From the NCBI RefSeq assembly GCF_004795895.1, contig NZ_CP039250.1:2356001-2420000 (forward strand): 64,000 bases of DNA, given 5' to 3'. The notes below the pieces were generated by a model that worked only from the letters and a program-made list of their open reading frames with translations, made no database searches and was not told the DNA's origin. Origin of the DNA: Sphingopyxis sp. PAMC25046. Lineage in GTDB: Bacteria; Pseudomonadota; Alphaproteobacteria; Sphingomonadales; Sphingomonadaceae. Position 1 is the first letter of the stretch, and each line of letters starts with the position of its first letter. Shown here piece by piece: positions 1 through 9,070 of the stretch. The translations under genes were made by a program, and so were the position numbers.

Positions 1-1407
1 CGATGCCGCGACGAACGGATTGGCGAAGCGATCCTCATACTCCTTCGTGCGCTCGGCGATCTTTTCGGGGTCGCCGATGTCGCTGCGGAAGATGATCTCG
101 ACCGCGCCCTTTGCGCCCATCACCGCGATCTCGGCGGTCGGCCAGGCATAATTCAAATCGCCGCGCAGATGCTTCGAGGCCATCACGTCGTATGCGCCGC
201 CATAGGCCTTGCGCGTGATCACCGTGATCTTCGGCACCGTCGCCTCGGCATAGGCGAAGAGCAGCTTGGCGCCATGCTTGATGATGCCATTATATTCCTG
301 CGCGGTGCCGGGCAGGAAGCCCGGGACGTCGACGAAGGTGATGATCGGGATCTCGAACGCATCGCAGAAGCGGACGAAACGCGCTGCCTTCTTCGAAGAA
401 TTGATGTCGAGCACGCCCGCGAGCACCATCGGCTGGTTCGCGACGATGCCGATCGTGCGCCCCTCGATACGCCCGAAACCGCAGATGATGTTTGCGGCAT
501 GCGCCGGCTGCACCTCGAAGAAGTCGCCCTCGTCGACGGTTTTGCGGATCAACTCGTGCATGTCGTACGGCTGGTTCGCGTTGGGCGGGATCAGCGTGTC
601 GAGGCTGTCCTCGGCACGGTCGTAGGGATCGCTCGTCGGGCGCGCCGGCACGCCGCTGCGGTTATTCTCGGGCAGATAGTCGAAGAAATCGCGCGCGGCG
701 AGCAGCGCCTCGATATCATTCTCGAACGCCAGATCGGCGACCGAGCTTTTGGTCGTGTGGGTGATGGCGCCGCCAAGCTCCTCTTGCGTCACAACCTCGT
801 TCGTGACCGTCTTCACGACATCGGGACCGGTGACGAACATGTAGCTCGAATCTTTCACCATGAAGATGAAGTCGGTCATCGCGGGGCTGTAAACCGCCCC
901 GCCCGCGCACGGACCCATGATCAGGCTGATCTGCGGAACGACACCCGATGCGAGCACATTCTTCTGGAACACGTCGGCATAGCCGCCGAGCGATGCCACA
1001 CCTTCCTGGATGCGGGCGCCGCCGCTGTCGTTCAAACCGATCACCGGCGCGCCGACGAGCATCGCCTTTTCCATCACCTTGCAGATTTTTTCCGCATGGC
1101 GCTTCGAAAGCGAACCGCCGAACACCGTGAAATCCTGGCTGAAAACATAGACGAGGCGGCCGTTGATCGTGCCGCTGCCGGTAACCACGCCGTCGCCCGG
1201 AATCTTCTGGTCCTGCATCCCGAAATCGACGCAGTCATGCTCGACATAGGTGTCGAGCTCCTCGAACGAGCCTTCGTCGAGCAGCACGTCGAGCCGCTCG
1301 CGCGCGGTCAGCTTGCCCTTGGCGTGCTGCGCGTCGATGCGCTTCTGACCGCCCCCAAGGGCTGCGGCGGCGCGGCGGCGTTCCATTTCGGCGATATTGG
1401 CGGACAA
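1..1407 (-). CDS. pccB: Propionyl-CoA carboxylase beta chain, C-terminus cut by window edge
   Basis: Carboxyltransferase subunit of the biotin-dependent enzyme that converts propionyl-CoA to methylmalonyl-CoA in the cytoplasm. The 469 codons present run off the left edge without a stop; family members are about 510 residues, so roughly 40 residues are missing. Seen: [12 protein letters not shown] at about residue 125, [12 protein letters not shown] near 165 (first carboxylation/oxyanion site), and VPGFLPG followed by AYGGAYDVM around 350-410. I chose TTG at 1407, preceded by GGAGAG at good spacing, because an in-frame stop lies just upstream; ATG at 1386 is the only other option. It is divergent from an ScfR-type regulator, which is the usual context for propionate catabolism. 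Confidence 0.93.
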   Translation of the reverse strand, partial: MSANIAEMERRRAAAALGGGQKRIDAQHAKGKLTARERLDVLLDEGSFEELDTYVEHDCVDFGMQDQKIPGDGVVTGSGTINGRLVYVFSQDFTVFGGSLSKRHAEKICKVMEKAMLVGAPVIGLNDSGGARIQEGVASLGGYADVFQKNVLASGVVPQISLIMGPCAGGAVYSPAMTDFIFMVKDSSYMFVTGPDVVKTVTNEVVTQEELGGAITHTTKSSVADLAFENDIEALLAARDFFDYLPENNRSGVPARPTSDPYDRAEDSLDTLIPPNANQPYDMHELIRKTVDEGDFFEVQPAHAANIICGFGRIEGRTIGIVANQPMVLAGVLDINSSKKAARFVRFCDAFEIPIITFVDVPGFLPGTAQEYNGIIKHGAKLLFAYAEATVPKITVITRKAYGGAYDVMASKHLRGDLNYAWPTAEIAVMGAKGAVEIIFRSDIGDPEKIAERTKEYEDRFANPFVAAS

Positions 1408-1462
1408 AGCGGCTCTCCATCAAATTCGAAAGCGTCGTCTGCCCGCTTCGCATCGCGGAGGC

Positions 1463-1507
1463 AAATGCGAATTTGCAAAATTGCGAAGTCCGATTTTGCA
1501 AAATTTG
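1463..1507. promoter_or_regulatory. Candidate ScfR/RamB-type operator between pccB and its regulator
   Basis: Two copies of TTTGCAAAATT start at 1472 and 1495, 23 bp apart (about two helical turns), with related TGCGAA half-sites at 1466 and 1483. They lie in the divergent promoter region, 56-100 bp upstream of the pccB start. RamB, a DUF2083 regulator of acetate/propionate metabolism in Corynebacterium, is known to bind a TTTGCAAA core. Assigning this site to the neighbouring DUF2083 regulator is inference. Confidence 0.55.
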
Positions 1508-1550
1508 TTGCGCGCGTATAAGCTCCTCATCCTTTGGGACAGCGTCGAGA

Positions 1551-1580
1551 CGCAATCGATTACGTCTCAAATCGATTGCG
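1551..1580. repeat. Perfect 11-bp inverted repeat upstream of the regulator gene
   Basis: Arms CGCAATCGATT (1551-1561) and AATCGATTGCG (1570-1580) are exact reverse complements around an 8-base loop. The repeat sits 38 bp before the regulator start codon. It could be a second operator or a 5'-UTR hairpin. There is no T-run after it on either strand, so it is unlikely to be a terminator. Confidence 0.6.
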
Positions 1581-1618
1581 CCTCGGCAACCCGCCGAAAA
1601 ACTCGAGGAAGGAATGCG

Positions 1619-3028
1619 ATGGCTCGGCAACGCATTTTTGCCGGAACCCGGCTGAAGCAGTTACGCGTCGAGCGCGGCACGATGCAGGCTGCTTTTGCGC
1701 AGCAGCTTGGTATTTCGACCTCCTATCTCAGCCAGATCGAGCACGACGACCGCCCGCTGACCCCCGCGCTTCTTGAGCGATTGCAACGCCTGTTCCCGCT
1801 CGAATGGGAAGAGGTCGCGGCCGATGCCGGCGATCGCCGGGCGGGTGCGCTGCGCGAAGCCGCCGCCGATCCTCTGTTCGCTTCGGCGCCGCTGCCGCCC
1901 GAGCAACTCGAACGCGCGGCGCTCCAGCAACCACAACTCGCCGACCAGTTCGTCGCACTCCACGCCGCATATCGCCGCGCGGGGCAGCGGCTGCAGATCA
2001 TCGACGAGGCGCTGACCGGCGGCACCGCCGAAGGCAGCCGCCTGCCGTGGGAAGAGGTGCGCGACTGGTTCCATGACGCCGGCAATTATGTCGACAGCAT
2101 TGACCGCGCGGCCGAGGCGCTCGCCGGGCAATTGCGCGGCAAGGAGTCTTCGCCCGCGATCGAGACGATAGAGCGGCGGCTCCGCGACGCGCTCGGCATT
2201 TCGATCGTCTATCAGCAAAGCCAGGTGCTACGCGATTTCGACGCAACGATGCGCCACCTCGTCATTGACCCGTCGCAACCTGCCGAAACCCGGCGCTTCC
2301 AGCTCGCGCACCAGCTTGCCGCTCTCGCGCTCGCGAAGGAGATCGCCGCGGTGGTCGAAGCTTCGCCGCTGCGCACGGCCGCCGCGCGCCAATTGCTCCA
2401 CGTTGGCCTCGCCAATTATGCCGCGGGCGCGGTGTTGATGCCTTATGCGCCTTTTCGGGCCAGCGCCCGCGCAGTGCGGCACGATATCGACCGGCTGCGC
2501 CTCGAATATGGCGTGAGCTTCGAGCAGGCGTGCCATCGCCTTTCGACCCTCCAGCGCCCCGGAGCGCGCGGCATTCCCATGTTCTTTTGCCGCGTCGACA
2601 TGGCGGGCAATATCACCAAGCGGCACAGCGCGACGCGCCTGCAATTCGCCCGCTTCGGCGGCGCCTGCCCGCTGTGGATCGTCCACGAGGCGGCGGCGAT
2701 TCCCGACCGCATATTGTTCCAGCTTGCCGAGACGCCCGATGGCCTCCGCTATGTGTCGATGGCGAAAGGACTTGTGAAACCCTCGGGCAGCTATGCGCGG
2801 AGCCCGCGCCGCTACGCCGTCGCGCTGGGGTGCGAAGCGCAATATGCCGGTGATTTCGTCTATGCGGACGGGGTCGATGTCACGGCGCCGCAAGCCGCGA
2901 CGCGCATCGGCCCGTCGTGCCGCATCTGTCCGCGCGACGATTGCGACCAGCGCGCCTTTCCGCCGAGCGACCGCCCAATCCTCGTCGATCCTGATCGGCG
3001 AGACGTTGTGCCTTATCGGATCGGCTAG
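1619..3028 (+). CDS. XRE-family regulator with DUF2083 domain (ScfR/RamB type)
   Basis: Cytoplasmic DNA-binding regulator, 469 residues. Residues 5-60 form a Cro/CI-type helix-turn-helix (TRLKQLRVERGTMQAAFAQ, then SYLSQIEHDDRPL). The C-terminal half carries the DUF2083 sensor region and ends in a cysteine cluster, CRICPRDDCDQRAFPP, at about 434-449, which is diagnostic for short-chain fatty acyl regulators (ScfR) and RamB/PrpR-like proteins. ATG at 1619 was chosen over the longer open frame because GAGGAAGGA precedes it and the helix-turn-helix follows directly. It is divergent from pccB; the likely role is sensing a short-chain acyl-CoA and controlling pccB and itself (inference). Confidence 0.88.
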   Translation: MARQRIFAGTRLKQLRVERGTMQAAFAQQLGISTSYLSQIEHDDRPLTPALLERLQRLFPLEWEEVAADAGDRRAGALREAAADPLFASAPLPPEQLERAALQQPQLADQFVALHAAYRRAGQRLQIIDEALTGGTAEGSRLPWEEVRDWFHDAGNYVDSIDRAAEALAGQLRGKESSPAIETIERRLRDALGISIVYQQSQVLRDFDATMRHLVIDPSQPAETRRFQLAHQLAALALAKEIAAVVEASPLRTAAARQLLHVGLANYAAGAVLMPYAPFRASARAVRHDIDRLRLEYGVSFEQACHRLSTLQRPGARGIPMFFCRVDMAGNITKRHSATRLQFARFGGACPLWIVHEAAAIPDRILFQLAETPDGLRYVSMAKGLVKPSGSYARSPRRYAVALGCEAQYAGDFVYADGVDVTAPQAATRIGPSCRICPRDDCDQRAFPPSDRPILVDPDRRDVVPYRIG

Positions 3029-3056
3029 CTGTAGTCCGCCAAAACGAAGCTCGCGG

Positions 3057-4403
3057 TTATTTCAGCAGCACCAGTTCCTCGGCCATGCTCGGGTGCAGCG
3101 CGACGGTGGCGTCGAAATCGGCCTTGGTCAGCCCAGCCTTCACCGCGATCGCCGCCGCTTGCAGGATTTCGGGAGCATCGGGGCCGATCATGTGGAGGCC
3201 GACGACCTGATCGGTCGCGGCGTTGACGATCATCTTGTAGAGCGCGCGCTCGTTGCGCCCCGCGAGGACATTTTTCATCGCGCGAAAATCGCTGGTGTAG
3301 ACGCGGATGCTGCCGAGCTTGTTGCGCGCCTCGGCCTCGGTCATCCCGACGGCACCGATCGGCGGGTGGCTGAACACCGCGCTCGGAACATTGCTATAGT
3401 CGACCACCGTCGGCTTTTCACCGTAGAAGGTGTCCGAAAAGGCCTGCCCCTCGCGGATCGCCACGGGCGTGAGTTGAATACGATCGGTGACGTCGCCGAC
3501 CGCGAAGATGCTCGGCACCGAAGACTGGTTGCGCTCATCGACCTTGATCGCACCCTTCTCGTCGAGCTTGACCCCGACCTCTTCGAGTCCCAGCCCCTTG
3601 GTGTTCGGCGTGCGCCCGGTCGCCATCAGCACCGCATCGGCCTCGATCGCATCGCAGCCCTCTAGATGGACCGTGAGCGTCCCGTCGTCCATCTTCTCGA
3701 TCGACTGGAACGGGGCGTTGAACTTGAAATCGATGCCCTTGGTCATCGAAATCTGGAGCAGCCGGTCGCGGATCTGCTCGTCATAGCCGCGCAGGATCGT
3801 GTCGCCGCGATTGACGATCGTCACCTTGCTGCCGAATTCGTTGAAGATGCCGGCAAACTCGTTGGCGATATAGCCGCCGCCCGCGATCACGACCCGCTTC
3901 GGCAGCTTTTCGAGATGGAAGACCTCGTTCGAGGTGATCGCATGTTCGCTGCCCGGAAATTCGGGAACGTGCGGCCAGCCGCCGGTCGCGATCAGGATGC
4001 GCTCGGCGGTGAGTTCGGTTCCGTCGGCAAGGCGTATCTTCTGCGGGCCGGCGACCGTCGCGCGCGTCTTGAGCACGGTGACCTTGTGGTTGTCGAGCGT
4101 CTGGCCATAGAGGCCCTCAAGCCGGTCGACCTCGGCGAGCACATTGTCGCTCAGCACCGACCAGTCGAATTTGCAGTCGGGGACATCCCATCCGAATTTG
4201 CGCGCATCGTGAATGTCTTCGGCGAAATGGGCGCCGTAAACGAGCAATTTCTTGGGCACGCAGCCGCGGATCACGCAGGTCCCACCGACCCGATACTCCT
4301 CCGCCACCGCAACGCGCGCGCCGTACGAGGCGGCGATGCGCGAGGCGCGGACGCCGCCTGAACCGGCGCCGATGACGAAGAGATCATAGTCGAAATCGTT
4401 CAT
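3057..4403 (-). CDS. gor: Glutathione-disulfide reductase
   Basis: FAD-dependent, NADPH-dependent reductase that regenerates reduced glutathione in the cytoplasm; 448 residues, the family length. It shows FAD-binding GAGSGG at 12-17, the redox pair C43/C48 in GTCVIRGCVPKK, a second nucleotide fold at AGGGYIANEFAG, ATGRTPNT, and the C-terminal catalytic His437/Glu442 in ALHPSMAEE. It is convergent with the ScfR-type regulator, with only 28 bp between the stops. The pgi gene upstream is on the same strand with a 107-bp gap, so co-transcription is possible but not shown. Confidence 0.96.
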   Translation of the reverse strand: MNDFDYDLFVIGAGSGGVRASRIAASYGARVAVAEEYRVGGTCVIRGCVPKKLLVYGAHFAEDIHDARKFGWDVPDCKFDWSVLSDNVLAEVDRLEGLYGQTLDNHKVTVLKTRATVAGPQKIRLADGTELTAERILIATGGWPHVPEFPGSEHAITSNEVFHLEKLPKRVVIAGGGYIANEFAGIFNEFGSKVTIVNRGDTILRGYDEQIRDRLLQISMTKGIDFKFNAPFQSIEKMDDGTLTVHLEGCDAIEADAVLMATGRTPNTKGLGLEEVGVKLDEKGAIKVDERNQSSVPSIFAVGDVTDRIQLTPVAIREGQAFSDTFYGEKPTVVDYSNVPSAVFSHPPIGAVGMTEAEARNKLGSIRVYTSDFRAMKNVLAGRNERALYKMIVNAATDQVVGLHMIGPDAPEILQAAAIAVKAGLTKADFDATVALHPSMAEELVLLK

Positions 4404-4510
4404 GGATTACCCCTGAATTGGACAGGCAGGCATTCGCGCCCGGCGCCTATGTGGTTACACGGGCGCGGCTTGCCAATCGAAATTTGCACTCAGAGTCAGC
4501 GACGAGGCCT

Positions 4511-6016
4511 TCAGTCGCCGAGCGCCGCCTGCATCAGCGCCTGCGTCGCGGCATCGAACTCGACCGTGCCCTCGGCAAGGCCTTTTGCCATCTCCTTGCC
4601 CAGCTCGACCCCGAACTGGTCGAACGGATTGATGCCGAGTAGCACGGCGTTGGCGAAGACGCGATGTTCGTAGAAAGCGATCAACGCGCCGAGGCTGCGC
4701 GGCGTCACCTGGTCGAGCAGGATCGTAGTCGAGGGACGGTTGCCCGGATAGTTGCGTGCGCGGTCCTCGCTCGCGCGCCCCGTCATCAGTGCGGCGCCCT
4801 GCGCGATGCAGTTGGCGACGAGCGTTTCGTGATGGGCATCGTCGAGCAGGTGATCGGGCTCGCGCGCGACGACGAACTCGACCGGGGTCAGATGCGTGCC
4901 CTGGTGGAGCAGTTGGAACACCGCATGCTGCGCATCGGTGCCGACCCCGCCCCAGGTGATCGGCGCGGTTTGCTGCGCCACCGCCTGCCCTTCGAAAGTC
5001 ACCGATTTGCCGTTCGATTCCATTTCGAGCTGTTGCAGATAGGAAGGCAGAAGCCGCAGCCGCTCGTCATAGGCGAAAACAGCGCGCGTCTGGCAGCCAA
5101 GGCGATTGGCGTAAATCTGGTCGGCGAAGGCCGCGAGCAGACAGATATTGTCGGCGCCGTCGGCGAGGCGGAAATGGCGGTCCATTTCGGCCGCGCCTTC
5201 GAGCAGGTCGGCGAAGGCGTCCCAGCCCAAGGCAAGCGCCGCGGGGAAGCCGATCGACGACCAGAGCGAATAGCGGCCGCCGACGGTTTCGCTGAACGGC
5301 AGGATGCGTGTCTCGTCGATCCCCCATTCCATCGCGCGCTCGGGCTTGGCGGTGAGCGCGATGAAACGGCCGACCGGATCTTCGACCCCCGCCTCGTCGA
5401 GCCATTGCAGCGCCGAATTGGCGTTGAGCAATGTTTCGGTCGTCGTGAAGGTTTTCGATGCGACCGCGACGAGCGTGTGCTCGGGGCTGAATTTGGAGAA
5501 GGCTTCGTCGAGCGCCGCGCCATCGACGTTCGACACCACCGCGACATCGTATCTGTCGCTATGACGGCCGAGCGCGTCGATGAGCAGGTCGGGGCCGAGC
5601 GCCGATCCGCCGATGCCGATGTGAAGCAAATGGCGGATCTCGCCGAACGCCCCTGCCTCGATCGCATCGATCATCATCCGCATCCGCTGATGCAGCGCCT
5701 GCGCGACATGCACCGACTCGGGTGCGCCGTCGCCGCGCTCGGCGCTATGTTCCGCTGCCCGATCCTCGGTCGGGTTGGCGATGCCGCCCGAAAAGAGCGT
5801 CTTGCGCCGCCCCGCGAAATCCTGTGCTTCGGCAAGACCCGACAGGATCGCGAGAGCCGAACCGTCGAGATGCGTCTTGGCGAAGTCGAAGCGGATGTCG
5901 GCGACATTGCGCACCAGCACCTGGAGCCGCGCTTCGGGGTCGGCGGCGACCAGATCGGTGAGTTTCTCGGGCTGCCAGTCGGAAAGCGCCTGCCAAGCGT
6001 CTGATGCGGTCGTCAT
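4511..6016 (-). CDS. pgi: Glucose-6-phosphate isomerase
   Basis: Interconverts glucose-6-phosphate and fructose-6-phosphate in the cytoplasm; 501 residues. Both family signatures are present: VGGRYSLWSSIGFP near residue 247 and NPFDQFGVELGK near 463, plus AFYEHRVF just before the second. ATG at 6016 follows AGGATATAAAACG-type sequence and is divergent from lepB, with a 124-bp shared promoter region. Sphingomonads use the Entner-Doudoroff route, where this enzyme serves gluconeogenesis and sugar-phosphate recycling (known of the group, not visible here). Confidence 0.96.
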   Translation of the reverse strand: MTTASDAWQALSDWQPEKLTDLVAADPEARLQVLVRNVADIRFDFAKTHLDGSALAILSGLAEAQDFAGRRKTLFSGGIANPTEDRAAEHSAERGDGAPESVHVAQALHQRMRMMIDAIEAGAFGEIRHLLHIGIGGSALGPDLLIDALGRHSDRYDVAVVSNVDGAALDEAFSKFSPEHTLVAVASKTFTTTETLLNANSALQWLDEAGVEDPVGRFIALTAKPERAMEWGIDETRILPFSETVGGRYSLWSSIGFPAALALGWDAFADLLEGAAEMDRHFRLADGADNICLLAAFADQIYANRLGCQTRAVFAYDERLRLLPSYLQQLEMESNGKSVTFEGQAVAQQTAPITWGGVGTDAQHAVFQLLHQGTHLTPVEFVVAREPDHLLDDAHHETLVANCIAQGAALMTGRASEDRARNYPGNRPSTTILLDQVTPRSLGALIAFYEHRVFANAVLLGINPFDQFGVELGKEMAKGLAEGTVEFDAATQALMQAALGD

Positions 6017-6140
6017 CGTTTTATATCCTCGAAGGGGGAGTGAATCGCGACCTTTCTCTAGGCCCGCCGCCCGCGCGGCGCCAGTGGCGTCCGCCGATAT
6101 TCGCTTGACGTGGCAACCTATTCATCGCCAATGCCGCAGC

Positions 6141-7034
6141 ATGACCAATGCCAGCTTTACCGCCGATGTGACGCCCCCGACGGGGCCAACGCCGCCTGCT
6201 CCAACTCCCGCGCCGGTATCCGCGAAGGAAGAGGCGGTCGATACCGTCCGCTTCCTCGCGCTGCTCGCTATCGCGGTGCTGATTTTCCGCAGCTTTTTCC
6301 TGTCGCCTTTCAACATTCCGTCGGAATCGATGCAGCCGCGGCTGCTCATCGGCGACTATCTGCTGGTGAACAAAATGGCCTATGGCTATTCGAAGTTCAG
6401 CCTGCCGTTCAGCGCGCCGCTGATCCCGGGCCGCATTTTTCCGCGCACGCCCGAGCGCGGCGACGTCGTCGTGTTCAAGGCGCCGCCGGTCAACGACAAT
6501 GACTATATCAAGCGCGTGATCGGCCTGCCCGGCGACAGCGTGCAGGTGAAGGGCGGCATCGTCTGGCTCAACGGGAAGCCGCTGAAGCGCGAAGCGATGC
6601 CTGACTTCGTCATCCCGGTGACGCCGAACATGATCGAGGCATCGCGCGCGACGGGCACCCTGCCCTGCTACGCGCCCGAGTTCGAGGAAATCGCCGCCGA
6701 CGGGACGCGCCAGTGCCGCTACAAGCAGTTCAGGGAAACGCTGCCCAGCGGCAAAAGTTATGCGATCCTCGACATCACGACGATCGCCGAGGACAACACC
6801 CCGCTCGTCGTCGTTCCCGAGGGGCATATGTTCCTGATGGGCGACAACCGCGACCGCAGCGCCGACAGCCGTTTCCCCGCGATGGAAAATCAGGGCATCG
6901 GCCTCGTCCCCGAGGAAAATCTGGTCGGCCACGCGCTCGTCGGCATGTTCTCGACCGATGGTTCGGCGAGCTGGATCAACCCGATCAGCTGGTTCACCGC
7001 CGCGCGCTGGGGCCGTATCGGGGACGGTTTTTGA
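6141..7034 (+). CDS. lepB: Signal peptidase I
   Basis: Inner-membrane serine protease that removes signal peptides from exported proteins; 297 residues. A short Pro-rich cytoplasmic N-terminus is followed by one membrane helix (about 36-54). The catalytic Ser63 lies in IPSESMQP and the general base Lys124 in [23 protein letters not shown] gives the C-terminal box. The frame stays open upstream, but ATG 6141 gives the family architecture. Its stop overlaps the TTG start of rnc (TTGA), beginning the lepB-rnc-era operon. Confidence 0.95.
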   Translation: MTNASFTADVTPPTGPTPPAPTPAPVSAKEEAVDTVRFLALLAIAVLIFRSFFLSPFNIPSESMQPRLLIGDYLLVNKMAYGYSKFSLPFSAPLIPGRIFPRTPERGDVVVFKAPPVNDNDYIKRVIGLPGDSVQVKGGIVWLNGKPLKREAMPDFVIPVTPNMIEASRATGTLPCYAPEFEEIAADGTRQCRYKQFRETLPSGKSYAILDITTIAEDNTPLVVVPEGHMFLMGDNRDRSADSRFPAMENQGIGLVPEENLVGHALVGMFSTDGSASWINPISWFTAARWGRIGDGF

Positions 7035-7711
7035 GCGATACGCTGGACACCGGGGCGCTCGCCGACATCATCGGCTGCACCCCGGATGATATCGCACTCT
7101 ACGACCTCGCGCTGACGCACGGCAGCACCGGGCGCGCCGATTATCAGCGGCTCGAATTCCTCGGTGACCGCGTGCTTGGGCTCGTCATCGCGTCGGAGCT
7201 TTACACGCGCTTTCCCGCCGCGAGCGAGGGCGAGATGTCGTCGCGGCTGCATGTGCTCGCATCGGGGGCGACCTGCGCCGCGATCGCGCAAAAGCTCGAC
7301 CTCACCGCGCTGATCCGTTTCGGCGCGCAGGCGCGCAACGACGGCGGCCGCTACAGCGACAATATCGCCGCCGACGCGATCGAGGCACTGATCGGCGCGC
7401 TCTATCTCGACAAGGGAGCGGAGGCGGCCCGGCAATTCATCCTGACCCATTGGAACGAGATGATCGACGGGCAGCAGGCCGCGCCGAAGCACCCCAAGGC
7501 GGCGCTCCAGGAATGGGCACTCGCGCGCAAGCGCCGCCCGCCCGAATATGAAATCGTCTCGCGCGAAGGCCCCGACCATGCGCCGCGCTTCCGCGTCGCG
7601 GTGAGCGTCGGCAAGCTCGCCCGCGCCGAGGCCGAGGGCGCCAGTAAACAGGCGGCAGAAAAGGCCGCGGCGGCGGCGCTGCTCGCCGAACTCGAAGGAC
7701 AGGAAAAATGA
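7031..7711 (+). CDS. rnc: Ribonuclease III
   Basis: Double-strand-specific endoribonuclease for rRNA and mRNA processing; 226 residues. The signature [10 protein letters not shown] is at 41-50 with catalytic Glu42 and Asp46; a second acidic site is in [12 protein letters not shown] near 115-125; residues 150-222 form the double-stranded-RNA-binding domain, with KAALQEWA and [17 protein letters not shown] take TTG at 7031 as the start because it overlaps the lepB stop by 4 bp and gives the normal N-terminus. Its own stop overlaps the era start (ATGA), so translation of the three genes is probably coupled. Confidence 0.94.
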   Translation: MSDTLDTGALADIIGCTPDDIALYDLALTHGSTGRADYQRLEFLGDRVLGLVIASELYTRFPAASEGEMSSRLHVLASGATCAAIAQKLDLTALIRFGAQARNDGGRYSDNIAADAIEALIGALYLDKGAEAARQFILTHWNEMIDGQQAAPKHPKAALQEWALARKRRPPEYEIVSREGPDHAPRFRVAVSVGKLARAEAEGASKQAAEKAAAAALLAELEGQEK

Positions 7712-8601
7712 CCCAGCATTGCGGTTTCGTCGCCGTCGTCGGCGCGCCCAACGCGGGCAAGTCGACCCTCGTCAATGCGCTCGTCGGCCAGAAGGTCGCG
7801 ATCGTCAGCCCAAAGGCGCAGACGACGCGCACGCGGCTGATGGGCGTCGCGATGGAAGCCGAAACCCAGATCATCCTGATCGACACGCCGGGCATCTTCG
7901 CGCCGACGCGCCGGCTCGATCGCGCGATGGTCGCCGCCGCGTGGAGCAGCCTTGAGGAGGCCGAGGCCATCCTCGTGATGATCGATGCCGCGGCGAAGCT
8001 AACGGGCCGCGTCGAGCGCGTGCTCGAAGGGATCGCGAACCGGGCCGAGAAGAAATATCTGGTGCTCAACAAGGTCGATCTGACGAAGAAGGACAAGCTG
8101 CTGACGATCGCGACCGAGCTCAACGGCCGCGTCGCCTTCGACGAAACCTTCTTCATTTCGGCAAGCAGCGGCGATGGCGTTCCCGAGCTCAAGGCGCACC
8201 TCGCCGATTTGATGCCCGAGGGACCGTGGCACTTCCCCGAGGATGAGGTCAGCGACGCGCCCGAACGCATGCTCGCCGCCGAAATCACGCGCGAGCAACT
8301 CTATCGCCAGCTTCACGAGGAACTGCCCTATCAGTCGACCGTCGAGACCGAGCTGTTCAAGACGCGCCCCGACGGCAGCGCCGAAATCCACCAGCAGATC
8401 TTCGTCGCGCGCGACAACCAGCGCGCGATCGTGCTCGGCAAGGGCGGCGCGCGCATCAAGGAAATCGGCGCCCGCGCGCGGGCCGAGCTGACCGAATTGA
8501 TGGGCCGCAAGGTCCACCTGTTCCTGCACGTCAAGGTCAAGGAAAATTGGGACGAGGACCGCAGCGTCTATCGCGACATGGGGCTCGACTGGGTCGATTG
8601 A
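7708..8601 (+). CDS. era: GTPase Era
   Basis: Essential GTPase that binds 16S rRNA and assists 30S ribosome assembly; 297 residues. Motifs: P-loop GAPNAGKST (12-20), DTPG (59-62), NKVD (121-124), and a C-terminal KH domain from about 205 with [11 protein letters not shown]. It is the last gene of lepB-rnc-era, with a 4-bp overlap with rnc. The recO gene often found next in alphaproteobacteria is absent; a broken small membrane-protein gene follows instead. Confidence 0.97.
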   Translation: MTQHCGFVAVVGAPNAGKSTLVNALVGQKVAIVSPKAQTTRTRLMGVAMEAETQIILIDTPGIFAPTRRLDRAMVAAAWSSLEEAEAILVMIDAAAKLTGRVERVLEGIANRAEKKYLVLNKVDLTKKDKLLTIATELNGRVAFDETFFISASSGDGVPELKAHLADLMPEGPWHFPEDEVSDAPERMLAAEITREQLYRQLHEELPYQSTVETELFKTRPDGSAEIHQQIFVARDNQRAIVLGKGGARIKEIGARARAELTELMGRKVHLFLHVKVKENWDEDRSVYRDMGLDWVD

Positions 8602-8626
8602 TCCAAAATTACGGGCGAAGATGTAT

Positions 8627-9068
8627 ATGGAACGGCCGAAATCGATCATCGCATTTGAGCGCATTTTTTTGGGCGTCTGTTGCTGTTGGCCTGTTGGGGG
8701 GCGTTCTCGGCTGGAACGACCTTCTGGAGATGTATCAACGCGAACCCTCGATCGCTGCGATGGGATTTGGCAGTGGGCTTCTGATCGCCATGTGGTGTAT
8801 CAGCTTAGCCTTCCAGCTGCTGTTCTGGTATCTGATTGCCCGCAAGGGTAGCAATGTGATGCGCTGGATTTACGTCGTGCTGATGGCGTTCGGCATTATT
8901 TCGGCGATAGCTACAATCGGCAACCCTGCGATGCCGGGCGGCATTTCCCAGATTACCAGCCTGGTGTCGACCGCGCTAACTGCGCTCGCCATCTTCTTTT
9001 TGTTCCGCCCCGATGCCTCGGATTGGTTCAAGAACAAGCGACAGGTCGACCCCGCAACCTTCAGCTAG
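8627..9068 (+). pseudogene. Small four-helix membrane protein, frameshifted
   Basis: Two frames together encode one protein of about 146 residues. The first frame starts at ATG 8627 (or 8621) with MERPKSIIAFERIFL. The rest, ASVAVGLLGGVLGWNDL and onward, lies in the +1 frame to the stop at 9068. The switch falls at TTTTTTTGGG (8664-8673); removing one G fuses the two frames exactly. The restored product has about four hydrophobic helices and ends FKNKRQVDPATFS. Without repair, the second frame would have to start at TTG 8655. Either this is a recent pseudogene or a homopolymer sequencing error. Function unknown; I recall similar hypothetical proteins beginning MERPKSI, but have not checked. 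Confidence 0.7.
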
Positions 9069-9070
9069 GG

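Noticed and set aside
169..1521. 450-codon plus-strand frame over pccB
   Set aside because: The minus strand encodes pccB without interruption to the window edge; the plus frame is a shadow.
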